Assembly: GCF_001303895.1 (NCBI RefSeq)
Contig: NZ_LJSD01000001.1
Span: 1 to 64,000 of the forward strand
Reading direction: 5' to 3'
Source of the DNA: Mesorhizobium sp. 1M-11
GTDB lineage: Bacteria; Pseudomonadota; Alphaproteobacteria; Rhizobiales; Rhizobiaceae
Length of the DNA stretch: 64,000 nt
The position numbers and the translations under genes are program-made. The first letter of the stretch is position 1; each line of letters opens with the position of its first letter. Of the stretch, positions 52,202 through 60,534 are shown piece by piece. Under the pieces are notes generated by a model. It did not search any database. It was not told the origin of the DNA and saw only the letters and a program-made list of their open reading frames with translations.

Positions 52202-54259
52202 CTAGTTCATCGCTGCCGCCAGCCGCACCAAAGACAGGAATTCCGCCCGATAACCGAATGGATCGGCGCCGCGCGCGGCGCTGGCGATCTCCTGGATGCG
52301 GTCATAGCCGAATTTGGCGGTCGCATCCTCGTTGCGCAGCTTCTGCCCGAAAGCCGCGACCGCGACCGAGAAGCGCTGGTCGGCGCCGGCAGCATCGAAG
52401 GACGACACTTCGTTGGCACCGGTCACCGGCGTGGTGATCAGCTTGGACGTATCCGCATCCGGCAGTTTGTAGCGGATCTTCACGAACGCAAATTCGTCCG
52501 CATTGGAAACACCGCCATTGCTGGTCGTCGCCTCACCGTAGCGCAGATCGTCGACCTGTTGCGTGCCCCCTTTCGGCGTCAGCTCATAGATCGCCGTCAC
52601 GGAATGGCCCGAACCGATTTCGCCCGCATCCACACGGTCATTGTTGAAGTCTTCTCGATTCAACGCCCGCGTCTCGTAGCCGATCAGCCGGTATTCCGCG
52701 ACCTTGGCGGGATTGAACTCGACCTGGATCTTCACGTCCTTGGCAATCGGGAACAATGTCGAGGAAGCGCCTTCGACCAGCACTTTCTCCGCTTCGGCCA
52801 ATGTGTCGATATAGGCGGCGGTGCCATTGCCGTTCTGGGCAATGGTCTGCATCATCTGGTCGTTGAGATTGCCGCGCCCGAAGCCGAAAACCGAAAGGAA
52901 CACGCCCGTCTCGCGCTGCTTCTCGATCAGTCGCTTGAGATCGTCATCGTCGGTCTGGCCGACGTTGAAATCGCCATCGGTGGCAAGCATCACCCGGTTG
53001 ATGCCACTTTTGACGAAGGATTTCTGCGCCAGCCGGTAGGCCTCGCGGATGCCTGCCTCCCCGGCTGTCGAACCACCCGGCGCAAGGCCATCGATGGCCC
53101 GCAGGATCTTGTCCTTCTCCGACGCTTTGGTCGGCTCCAGCACTGTACCGGCATCGCCCGCATAGGTGACGATAGAGACAGTATCGTCAGCTTTGAGCTT
53201 GTTGATCAGCAGGCGGAAAGCGGATTTCAGCAATGGCAGCTTATCCGGCTCGTCCATCGAGCCGGACACATCGATCAGAAAAACCAGATTGGCCTTTGGC
53301 TGTACCGTGGGCTGCATATCGTAGCCTTTGATGGCGACATGCATGAGCTTGTGTTCGGCATTCCACGGCGCCGGCATGACGCTGACCGTCGTGTTGAATG
53401 GGGTCGCAGCGTCGGTCGGTCCCTTCCAGTCGTAAGGGAAGTAATTGACCATCTCCTCGACGCGGACGGTATCTGCCTGCGGCAAAAGCCCATCCTTCAG
53501 CGAGCGACGAACAAAGGAATAGGACGCGGTATCGACATCGATGGAAAAGGTCGAGACCGGATCTTCTTTTGCCGAGCGGACCGGATTGGTCTTGAAATCC
53601 TGGACGCGGTCGCGGTTTTCCTCGCGCGGCTGCACGGTATCGGCAGGCATCGGCGCCGGCGCGATCGAGGGCTCAGCCATCAATGTTGTACTCGCCGGGC
53701 TGCCCGTCAAGGAATCGGCGGATTCGCTCTCGGCCAAAGGCGCGGCCGATTTCATCTCGGCGCTTTTCATCCGCGCGAACTCTTTGCGCGGAGCAGCCTG
53801 CACGTTGCCGGCAGGCGTGGCAGCCTCGGGTTTCGCGGCAGACGCCACAGGAGCGATCTTTTGCTTGATTTCATCTGTCGAGGGAGCCGCAGCCACTGGT
53901 GGCTGCGTGTCCGGTTTTGCCGACGCCGGCTTGTCCGCAAGCGTCTCGGCGACGCTATCGCTTGCGTCGACCGCTGATCTCTGTTCCTGCATAAGGTGGA
54001 AAGCCGTGTAGCCGGCAATCGGCAGTGCGACGAGACCGGCGATGGCCGGTGTGGCGATGAGCTTCTTCTGCATGATCTCTCTCCAGAGCGTGAGTGCTCG
54101 GGAAGTGAGACGCGGCGTCGCCGCCGTTCCTTGGGGGGCTGCTTCATCTTTTTCATCGAAGGCCGTCATGGCGGCGGCGAGCGCGCGCGCGCGTGCCTCG
54201 GCACCCGGGCCTGGCACTGCCGCATCGCGCAGCTTTTTCAGTTCGTTGTCATCGACCAT
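52202..54259 (-). CDS. Membrane-anchored von Willebrand factor A protein (YfbK-like) with anti-sigma-like N terminus
   Basis: This 685-residue protein has a short cytoplasmic N terminus (NELKKLRDAAVPGPGAEARARAL, about 1-65), one membrane segment (about 68-88), a long low-complexity Ala/Pro/Glu-rich linker (to about 210), and a vWA domain with a metal site DVSGS near residue 330. A YfbK/DUF3520-type C-terminal domain follows. The N-terminal part and the membrane segment, together with its position three bases behind an ECF sigma gene, fit an anti-sigma role. The ATG at 54259 has GGGGAAG nearby. The vWA domain likely binds a protein or polymer in the periplasm; this is inference. Confidence 0.8.
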   Translation of the reverse strand: MVDDNELKKLRDAAVPGPGAEARARALAAAMTAFDEKDEAAPQGTAATPRLTSRALTLWREIMQKKLIATPAIAGLVALPIAGYTAFHLMQEQRSAVDASDSVAETLADKPASAKPDTQPPVAAAPSTDEIKQKIAPVASAAKPEAATPAGNVQAAPRKEFARMKSAEMKSAAPLAESESADSLTGSPASTTLMAEPSIAPAPMPADTVQPREENRDRVQDFKTNPVRSAKEDPVSTFSIDVDTASYSFVRRSLKDGLLPQADTVRVEEMVNYFPYDWKGPTDAATPFNTTVSVMPAPWNAEHKLMHVAIKGYDMQPTVQPKANLVFLIDVSGSMDEPDKLPLLKSAFRLLINKLKADDTVSIVTYAGDAGTVLEPTKASEKDKILRAIDGLAPGGSTAGEAGIREAYRLAQKSFVKSGINRVMLATDGDFNVGQTDDDDLKRLIEKQRETGVFLSVFGFGRGNLNDQMMQTIAQNGNGTAAYIDTLAEAEKVLVEGASSTLFPIAKDVKIQVEFNPAKVAEYRLIGYETRALNREDFNNDRVDAGEIGSGHSVTAIYELTPKGGTQQVDDLRYGEATTSNGGVSNADEFAFVKIRYKLPDADTSKLITTPVTGANEVSSFDAAGADQRFSVAVAAFGQKLRNEDATAKFGYDRIQEIASAARGADPFGYRAEFLSLVRLAAAMN

Positions 54260-54261
54260 GG

Positions 54262-54825
54262 TCAAACTTCCCCGACTGAACGCATCAGAACTTTCAGCCG
54301 TTTCTTCGCTTCATGGATGTGCCACGAAACCGTCGCCTCCGAGATTGCCATCGTTTCGGCCGCAGCCGCGTGATTGAGTCCCTCCCCATAGACCAGCAGA
54401 ACTGCCTCGCGCTGCTTGTCGGGAAGCAGTCGCACCGCCGCCCAGAGCGCATCCACCGGATCATTTTCTTCAGCGGCCCGCGCCTGCCCGACGATCAGTG
54501 TATGGCTACCATACGCCTCCGTCTTTGCACTCTCCCGGGCGCTCTTGCGTGCAAGGTCGCGGGCGGCATTCAAGGTCATGGCATAAAGCCAGCTGGTGAA
54601 GGCACCACCGCCGCGATAATCACGGATCGCCCGGCCGAGCCGTACACACACGTCCTGGGCGACATCCTCGGCATCGGCCTTACGGCCGCACCAGCGATAG
54701 GCGACGCGGTAGACAAAATCGTAGTGACGCCCGACCAGTTGGCCGAACGCGTCCCTATCTCCTTCTCTGGCCCGCCCGATCAACTCGGTGTCGGATGCCT
54801 CGTCGTCCAGCATCATCGCCATCAT
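54262..54825 (-). CDS. ECF-type RNA polymerase sigma factor
   Basis: The 187 residues contain sigma region 2 (about 20-85: YRVAYRWCGRKADAEDVAQDVCVRLGRAI, with the FTSWLYAMTLNAARDLARK segment) and region 4 (about 125-180: LLPDKQREAVLLVYGEGLNHAAAAETMAISEATVSWHIHEAKKRLKVLM). Regions 1.1 and 3 are absent, so it is an ECF factor. Its stop is next to the start of the vWA membrane protein, which suggests that protein is its anti-sigma factor. Which stress signal it answers is unknown. The start is uncertain among several close ATGs. Confidence 0.87.
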   Translation of the reverse strand: MMAMMLDDEASDTELIGRAREGDRDAFGQLVGRHYDFVYRVAYRWCGRKADAEDVAQDVCVRLGRAIRDYRGGGAFTSWLYAMTLNAARDLARKSARESAKTEAYGSHTLIVGQARAAEENDPVDALWAAVRLLPDKQREAVLLVYGEGLNHAAAAETMAISEATVSWHIHEAKKRLKVLMRSVGEV

Positions 54826-54928
54826 TTGCCTGTTGGACGACGCCTATTGGCCAATCCTTGGGCGGATGGGAAGATTTTTCCTCAAAGCAGTTGAAAAGGC
54901 ATCGGGGCTGGCGGACTCGTCGAAGAGA

Positions 54929-55669
54929 TTAGCCCAGGGTTTCGCCAAAGAAGTCTATCAAACGCTTCCAATGGCGTTCGGCGCCGGCAATGTCGAAAAC
55001 GCTGTGATCCGACACGCACCAGCCATGCTGCATGCCGACATAGTTCTCGATGACGTGGTCGACTTCCGCTTCCCGCAATGCCCGCGCCAGCCGGGCGGAC
55101 TGCTCCGGTGGGAAGCTGCCGTCGACGCCGGCCGAGCCGACATAGACGCGCGCCTTGATCTTGGCCGCATTCGAAGTCGGGCTGTCGGGTGCATCCGTTC
55201 CCAGCCGGCCGCCATGGAAGCTCGCGGCGGCCGCGATCTTGTCAGGGTACGCCGCCGCGGCGTTGAGCGCGCGACCGCCACCCATGCAATAGCCGACAAC
55301 GCCGATCGCCCCCCGCACACCTTCTGTCTCGAGTGCCGTAATGAAAGCGCCGCTGTCGCGGGCGGTCATGTCTTGCGTCGTGCCACTGATCAGGGCCGTG
55401 AGCGCCGCCTTGCTCTTTTCCTCGGCAAAGGCGGTCTTGGCGTCGAACGGCCCGTAGGGCGTGTTGCGATAGAACAGATCCGGCACCAGTACCGCGTAGC
55501 CGTGACCGGAGAGCCTGGCTGCCATGTCATAAAGCGCGGGACGTGGTCCAAAGGCATCCATGTATAGGACGACCCCGGCTTTCACCTGTCCGGTGCGGAA
55601 CATGGAAGCCCGCGCCACACCGTCCGGGGTTCTGATCGTGATGTCGCGCTTGCTGGCTGAAGGCACCAT
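54929..55669 (-). CDS. Dienelactone hydrolase-family protein
   Basis: This alpha/beta hydrolase of 246 residues shows C128 in GVVGYCMGGGRALNAA as nucleophile, an aspartate in VGSAGVDGSFPP near 178, and a late histidine in MQHGWCVSDH. Dienelactone hydrolases open lactone rings in aromatic catabolism, but this branch also contains general carboxylic ester hydrolases; no aromatic pathway genes are present. It has no signal peptide. The 54826-54928 gap to the sigma gene contains nothing recognised. The family assignment is firm, the substrate not. Confidence 0.85.
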   Translation of the reverse strand: MVPSASKRDITIRTPDGVARASMFRTGQVKAGVVLYMDAFGPRPALYDMAARLSGHGYAVLVPDLFYRNTPYGPFDAKTAFAEEKSKAALTALISGTTQDMTARDSGAFITALETEGVRGAIGVVGYCMGGGRALNAAAAYPDKIAAAASFHGGRLGTDAPDSPTSNAAKIKARVYVGSAGVDGSFPPEQSARLARALREAEVDHVIENYVGMQHGWCVSDHSVFDIAGAERHWKRLIDFFGETLG

Positions 55670-55737
55670 CCGTCTCCATGTTGGGGGAAATGGGAACGGA
55701 TAGATAGCGCGAGCCTCGCGGCAGGCAAGCCGGGTCG

Positions 55738-57051
55738 TCAGCCGTGCTTTTCGAGACGCACCGTGCGTGCACCGACCAGCTGCGTTCGGCCGGCTCCGAA
55801 CCCCATCACCGCGACCCCGAGACCGAGAGCCGTAAAAAGGATTGCGCAGGCAGCGAAGCTTCCGGTCCAGCCATGGATCAAACCGACCAGCAGCGGGCCG
55901 ATCGCAGCCAGCACATAGCCAACGCCCTGCGCCATGCCGGAAAGATGCGACGCCACATGCGGGTCGGGCGAGCGCAAGACGATCACTGTCATCGCAGCAG
56001 CGATCAAACCACCCTGTCCCAACCCCTGGACGATGGCCAGAGGCAGCGTCATGGAGGTTGGCGCGAACAGCATACCCAGCAGCGCAACGACCGCGACAGC
56101 GACCAGGGCGACATTGACGATGCTCTGATTACGGCAGCGAACCGCGATTGGCGGCACTGCCAGGCAAGCAACGACCTGGGCCATCACGGATACCGAGACG
56201 ATCGCGCCGGCGGCGGTCGCGTCGAAGCCACGCTCGCGCAGGATCGGGGCCAGCCAACCGAAGATGCTGTAGGCCAGTGCCGACTGCAGGCCCATGAACA
56301 GCGTGACCTGCCATGCCAGCGGGTCTCGCCACAGTCCGGTGACACGGAAACCGCTATGGCTTGTCCGGTGGCGGGTGGCGAATGCCTGCGGCGTCCACAG
56401 CAGCAGAACGGCAAAAGCCGGTACCGCCCAGGCGGCGAGTGCGACGGCCCAGGAGCCCGTGATGTAATGTTCGACCGGTAGCGTCAGCCCGGAAGCGGCG
56501 GCCGCTCCCGCGCACAACGCCATCGTATAAAGGCCGGTCATCAGCGCCATGCTGTCGGGAAAGTCGCGCTTGACCAAACCGGGCAACAGCACGTTGCCGA
56601 CCGCGATGGCGGCGCCCGCGATGAAGGTGGCGGCAAACAGGATCGGCACCGATCCAAATCCGCGTAGCGCCGTGCCCAGCGTGACCAGTGCCATGACGCC
56701 AAGCAGCGTGCGCTCGGCGCCGTAGCGCTGCGCCAGCCTGGGCGCAAAGGGCGCAAAGATGCCGAGACACAGCACCGGCAGCGTCGTCAGCAGCGAAGCA
56801 CCGGTGCTGGACAGGCCCGTTGCCTGCATCATCTCCGGCAACAGCACCGAGAGGCTGGAAAATATCGGCCGCAGGTTGAAGGCGATCAGCACGAGGCTGG
56901 CGCCAAGCAGGATGCGTGCGGCCGGGCTTGCAAGCACGGGCGCTTGCGGCGGTGGCAGGCTGTCGGCTTCGGCGTCGATGAGCTGGTCGTCGATAGCGTC
57001 CATGGCCGATTGTCCGGCCTGAGGCCGGTTCTGACGGAAAGTCTGGTTCAT
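55738..57051 (-). CDS. MFS transporter, CynX/NimT type
   Basis: About twelve helices in 437 residues match the CynX/NimT family of MFS proteins: LIAFNLRPIFSSLSVLLPEMMQATGLSSTGASLLTTLPVLCLGIFAPFAP near 55-105 is its N-terminal signature. It has a 40-residue acidic N-terminal extension. Its start overlaps the stop of the GntR gene as ATGA, so the regulator and transporter are a coupled pair. Named members move cyanate or 2-nitroimidazole; the family is broad, and the substrate here is unknown. Confidence 0.87.
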   Translation of the reverse strand: MNQTFRQNRPQAGQSAMDAIDDQLIDAEADSLPPPQAPVLASPAARILLGASLVLIAFNLRPIFSSLSVLLPEMMQATGLSSTGASLLTTLPVLCLGIFAPFAPRLAQRYGAERTLLGVMALVTLGTALRGFGSVPILFAATFIAGAAIAVGNVLLPGLVKRDFPDSMALMTGLYTMALCAGAAAASGLTLPVEHYITGSWAVALAAWAVPAFAVLLLWTPQAFATRHRTSHSGFRVTGLWRDPLAWQVTLFMGLQSALAYSIFGWLAPILRERGFDATAAGAIVSVSVMAQVVACLAVPPIAVRCRNQSIVNVALVAVAVVALLGMLFAPTSMTLPLAIVQGLGQGGLIAAAMTVIVLRSPDPHVASHLSGMAQGVGYVLAAIGPLLVGLIHGWTGSFAACAILFTALGLGVAVMGFGAGRTQLVGARTVRLEKHG

Positions 57052-57725
57052 TGTGCGAGATGCCGGTCGAGTTGCAGGAGAACGGGTGTCATGAAAGCAC
57101 GGACGGCATCACCGGCGCGGTCCGGATCGCCAGAGGCGATGGCCTCGATGATCTGCGCGTGCATCGGAACATCCGGTTCCGGCAGGTCGCCGCCCAGCGT
57201 CGCCTGGATGGTCTCGGCAATCGCCGCGGTGAAGAAGTCGTAGAGCTCCACCATGGCGCGATTGCCCGACATCGCCACGATCGCCTTGTGGAAAGCGAGG
57301 TCGCGGCAGACGAAATTGTGCTGTCCGTCATCGGCGACCGTGCCGCGCTCGGCGAGCAGGCGACTGAGCCTTTCGATGTCCGCCGGTGTGTGTCGAAGCG
57401 CCGCCAGCCGCGCCGCCTCCACATCGAGCGCCGTGCGCGCTTCCCACTGGTCGCGCAGGCAGGCCCGCCTGACCCGCACCAGCGCCGCTGTAGGGTCGAC
57501 AGCCGAGCGTACATAGGTCCCGGACCCCTGGCGTGTCTCGAGCAGGCCTTGCGAAACCAGCGCCCGCACGGCTTCCCGCACTGTGCCGCGGCTGACAAGA
57601 AGCTGGTCGGACAAGGCGGCTTCATTGGGAATGCGGCCGCCGACCAGCCAGCGGCCGCTGAGAATTTCGGTGCGCAGGCTTTCTGTGGCGCTGTCGGTGA
57701 GATTCGTGCGATTGGCTGGTTGCAT
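57048..57725 (-). CDS. GntR-family (FadR/FCD subfamily) transcriptional regulator
   Basis: The N-terminal winged helix-turn-helix (residues 12-78: SLRTEILSGRWLVGGRIPNEAALSDQLLVSRGTVREAVRALVSQGLLETRQGSGTYV) and the C-terminal all-helical FCD ligand domain (about 85-225), with the CRDLAFHKAIVAMSGN metal-binding segment near 142, identify a FadR-like regulator. It precedes the MFS transporter with overlapping codons, so it probably represses this operon until an effector, likely a small carboxylate, is present. A 41 bp palindrome starts four bases upstream of its start codon, the obvious binding site. Confidence 0.88.
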   Translation of the reverse strand: MQPANRTNLTDSATESLRTEILSGRWLVGGRIPNEAALSDQLLVSRGTVREAVRALVSQGLLETRQGSGTYVRSAVDPTAALVRVRRACLRDQWEARTALDVEAARLAALRHTPADIERLSRLLAERGTVADDGQHNFVCRDLAFHKAIVAMSGNRAMVELYDFFTAAIAETIQATLGGDLPEPDVPMHAQIIEAIASGDPDRAGDAVRAFMTPVLLQLDRHLAQ

Positions 57726-57728
57726 CGT

Positions 57729-57769
57729 AACATATTCATCAAGTCATCGGATGACTTGATGAATATGTT
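57729..57769. promoter_or_regulatory. 41 bp near-perfect palindrome, probable operator of the GntR-MFS operon
   Basis: The arms AACATATTCATCAAGTCATC and its reverse complement enclose one central base. The central TCATCGGATGA fits the FadR/FCD operator pattern, and the site lies immediately upstream of the GntR start codon. The length allows binding of one or two dimers, with autoregulation likely. Confidence 0.75.
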
Positions 57770-57872
57770 CATGTGTGTTTGAGGTCAACCACGAGGCAAG
57801 GACGATCCGAACGAAACGATTGGGCCAGACACCTCTGGAGAGTGGCAGCCATTAGGTGCCCGAAGCAAACAG

Positions 57873-58574
57873 CTACAGGCCGGCATAGCTCGCCATGTGA
57901 AAGGCCTGCACGTCGGCGGGATAGCGATAACCCGTCCCATAGGGACAAGCATTACGATCCAGACAACCGCCAGCCCGGCATGGCTCACCATCCGTGCCTC
58001 GGACATGCGCGAGACAAGACTGATAGGCAAAACCGTCGCCAGAATAAGCATCCACCGGACAGGATTTCAGGCAGGGTTTTCCGACACATTGGTCGCAAAG
58101 ATGAATCGGATCGTGAATGTCTGGAATCGGAATCTCGTCGGCAAACAGCAGTGCCCCACGATATGCGTGCCACAAGCCATATTCGGGATGCATAAGGATG
58201 CCGAGCGGTGACGGTTTCAATCCCTCCGCCCGCATCGCCCATTGCTGGAACGGCTGATAAGGTTTGTCGGAGGGATAAACAGTCCACGCGCTGAAATGCG
58301 CCGCGACCATGTCGATCACCTCCCGCGACCATGTGTCGAGCGGGTTTTGAAGATCCCGCGGCTGCTGCTCCCGCCATCCTAGGAAGTACGGCCAGGGTGC
58401 CGCGCCCGCCTGTCCGACCAGAAGAACAGACTTCGCCGGTCTCGCCTCCGAGGGCTCGAGCGCCGCTTCGCCATCCCCGAACACAAAACCGCCGCGCAGG
58501 ATAAGGCCATGCGCGGCGAGTTGGCTCGAAATCTTCTGCAGGCGCGGATCTTTGGCCTGACGATGGTTGCTCAC
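57873..58574 (-). CDS. QueG/reductase-type ferredoxin-like protein
   Basis: The 233-residue protein has two cysteine groups near the C terminus: CDQCVGKPCLKSCPVDA (about 160-175) and, further on, SCLAHVR...CRAGGCLDRNACP, as in epoxyqueuosine reductase-type proteins. GILMHPEYGLWHAYRGALLF near 125 resembles the QueG loop before its clusters. The protein lacks the full-length QueG N-terminal domain (QueG is about 350-380 residues), so tRNA modification is unlikely. Beside MttB and corrinoid genes it may reduce a corrinoid cofactor. The start is GTG. The call is by motif only. Confidence 0.6.
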   Translation of the reverse strand: MSNHRQAKDPRLQKISSQLAAHGLILRGGFVFGDGEAALEPSEARPAKSVLLVGQAGAAPWPYFLGWREQQPRDLQNPLDTWSREVIDMVAAHFSAWTVYPSDKPYQPFQQWAMRAEGLKPSPLGILMHPEYGLWHAYRGALLFADEIPIPDIHDPIHLCDQCVGKPCLKSCPVDAYSGDGFAYQSCLAHVRGTDGEPCRAGGCLDRNACPYGTGYRYPADVQAFHMASYAGL

Positions 58575-58697
58575 GGCGACCCGACCTTCATTGGCGATCG
58601 ACCGACATCACCTTTTGTCCGGGTCGGAAAACGCACTCCGCCAGACTTCCTTGTGAATGATGTTGGCCACTTTAGCCCGGCCTGAATCGGGCTCCTT

Positions 58698-60275
58698 TCA
58701 CGTGAAGGCGTCGGGCATCGACTCCTTCTTCTTGGTGATGAAGGCTTGCAGCGCCTCATCGATGCCCTGGTCGAGATCCGGTGCCTCGTAGCTCTCCAGC
58801 CAGCGCCGGGCCAGCTCGTTGGCGCGCTGCGGTGCCGTCTTCTCACCTTCTGCCAACCACTGCTCATAGGAGTTGTTGTCGGCGATGGCGGAACGGTAGA
58901 AGGCCGTCTGGAAGTTGGCCTGGGTGTGGTCGCAGCCGAGATAGTGGCTGCCCGGGCCAACCTGGCGGATGGCGTCCATCGCCTGGCCGTTCTCCGACAG
59001 ATCGACGCCCTCGGCAAACTTCTGCTGCATGCCGAGCTGGTCGACGTCCATCATGAACTTCTCATAGCAGGAGGCCAGTCCGCCCTCGAGCCAGCCAGCC
59101 GAATGCAACACGAAATTGGTGCCGGCAAGAATGGTCGAATTCAGCGTGTTGGCACTTTCATAGGCTGCCTGCGCGTCCGGGATCTTGGAGGCGCACAGCG
59201 AACCGCCGGTACGGAACGGCAGGCCGAGCCGACGCGCCAGTTGCGCAGCACCGTAGGATACCAGCGACGGCTCCGGTGTGCCGAAGGTCGGCGCACCCGA
59301 CTGCATCGAGATTGACGAAGCGAAGGTGCCGAACAGCACTGGCGCACCGGGCCGGATGAGCTGGGTGAAGGAAGCGCCGGCCAGAACCTCTGCCAGGACC
59401 TGCGTCAGCGTGCCGGCTACCGTCACCGGGCTCATCGCACCGGCTAGGATGAACGGGGTGACGATGCAGGCCTGGTTGTGGCGTGCATAGACCTTCAGTG
59501 CACCCAGCATCGTCTCGTCGAAAACCATTGGCGAGTTGGCGTTGATCAGCGAAGTCAGCACCGTGTTGTTTTCGACAAAGTCGTCGCCGAACACCAGCTT
59601 GGCCATCGCGACGGTGTCTTCCGCGCGTTCCGGCGCCGTGACAGAGCCCATGAACGGCTTATCCGAATATTTGATGTGCGAATAGATCATGTCGAGATGG
59701 CGCTTGTTGACCGGCACATCGACCGGTTCGCACACCGTTCCACCCGAATGGTGGATCGACGGCGCCATATAGGCGAGCTTCACGAAATTGCGGAAATCCT
59801 CGATCGTCGCATAGCGGCGGTTGCCGTCGAGGTCGCGCACGAAGGGCGGTCCGTAGACGGGTGCGAAGACCGTGGCATTGCCGCCGATCTGTACCGAACG
59901 CTCCGAGTTGCGCGCATGCTGGGTATACTGCTTCGGCGCGGTCTTGAGCAGGGAGCGGCAGAGCCCTCGCGGAAAGCGAACGCGCTCGCCCTTCACATCG
60001 GCTCCGGCCTGCTTCCACAATTGAAGCGCTTCGGCATCGTCGCGGAATTCGATCCCGGTCTCTTCGAGAACCGTGTCGGCGTTCTTCTCGATCAGTGCCA
60101 GGCCTTCCTCGTCCAGCACTTCATAGACCTTGATCTGGCGCCGGATATAGGTGAGCTGCTGGCCGGGTCCACCGCCGGTGCGCGCGGCGCGTCTGGCGGC
60201 GGCGCCACCCCGGTCTCCACGCCCTCGCCTGCCGCCCGCCGCCGCTTCGTGATCGACTGCCGCGTTCTCACTCAT
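58698..60275 (-). CDS. MttB-family corrinoid methyltransferase, non-pyrrolysine (paralogue 2)
   Basis: A second 525-residue MttB-superfamily protein, about as long as the paralogue at 40144, has no internal amber codon. The fold begins near residue 40 (LTYIRRQIKVYEVLDEEGL) after a low-complexity Arg/Gly-rich region (GGRRGRGDRGGAAARRAARTGGG). Conserved segments include YMAPSIHHSGGTVCEPVDVPVNKRHLD near 175 and TPFILAGAMSPVTVAGTLTQVLAEV near 285. It is divergent from the corrinoid protein gene with a 259 bp gap, the obvious partner. AAGGAAGAGCG precedes the ATG. The methyl donor is likely a quaternary amine such as glycine betaine, but this is not determined. Confidence 0.83.
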   Translation of the reverse strand: MSENAAVDHEAAAGGRRGRGDRGGAAARRAARTGGGPGQQLTYIRRQIKVYEVLDEEGLALIEKNADTVLEETGIEFRDDAEALQLWKQAGADVKGERVRFPRGLCRSLLKTAPKQYTQHARNSERSVQIGGNATVFAPVYGPPFVRDLDGNRRYATIEDFRNFVKLAYMAPSIHHSGGTVCEPVDVPVNKRHLDMIYSHIKYSDKPFMGSVTAPERAEDTVAMAKLVFGDDFVENNTVLTSLINANSPMVFDETMLGALKVYARHNQACIVTPFILAGAMSPVTVAGTLTQVLAEVLAGASFTQLIRPGAPVLFGTFASSISMQSGAPTFGTPEPSLVSYGAAQLARRLGLPFRTGGSLCASKIPDAQAAYESANTLNSTILAGTNFVLHSAGWLEGGLASCYEKFMMDVDQLGMQQKFAEGVDLSENGQAMDAIRQVGPGSHYLGCDHTQANFQTAFYRSAIADNNSYEQWLAEGEKTAPQRANELARRWLESYEAPDLDQGIDEALQAFITKKKESMPDAFT

Positions 60276-60377
60276 GATCGCTCTTCCTTGAAATCCGTTC
60301 GACCGCCTCACGGCGGCTGCTTCCCCGGATCGTAGTCATGCACCCTATCCGAAACGGCCAGCGAGCGCCAACGCCTG

Positions 60378-60501
60378 TCGCAAAATCGACAAGAAGAACA
60401 ACAGATTCCCGGTCGCTTTCCTTTTGCGGAAAGTCGCAAATCAGCTATGGATGCGCGTCGTCGCACGGTAGGTATTGACGCGACGATTGGTGCCTTGCGA
60501 C
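60378..60501. promoter_or_regulatory. Three GTCGCAA-type sites in the mttB/corrinoid-protein divergent region
   Basis: GTCGCAAA occurs at 60378-60385 and 60433-60440, and the inverted TTGCGAC at 60495-60501, within the 259 bp gap 60276-60534. Spacing is 55 and about 62 bases. They could be binding sites for a shared regulator of both divergent genes. Chance recurrence cannot be excluded. Confidence 0.3.
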
Positions 60502-60534
60502 AAGGTCGCGCGGCCGCAGGGAGATAGATCAAAC

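Noticed and set aside
57873-58574. Epoxyqueuosine reductase QueG
   Set aside because: The protein is only 233 residues and lacks the normal N-terminal domain of QueG; the locus is a corrinoid methyltransferase cluster.
40144-60275. Pyrrolysine-containing MttB proteins
   Set aside because: Neither mttB frame contains an in-frame TAG, and no pyl genes are seen, so pyrrolysine is not used.
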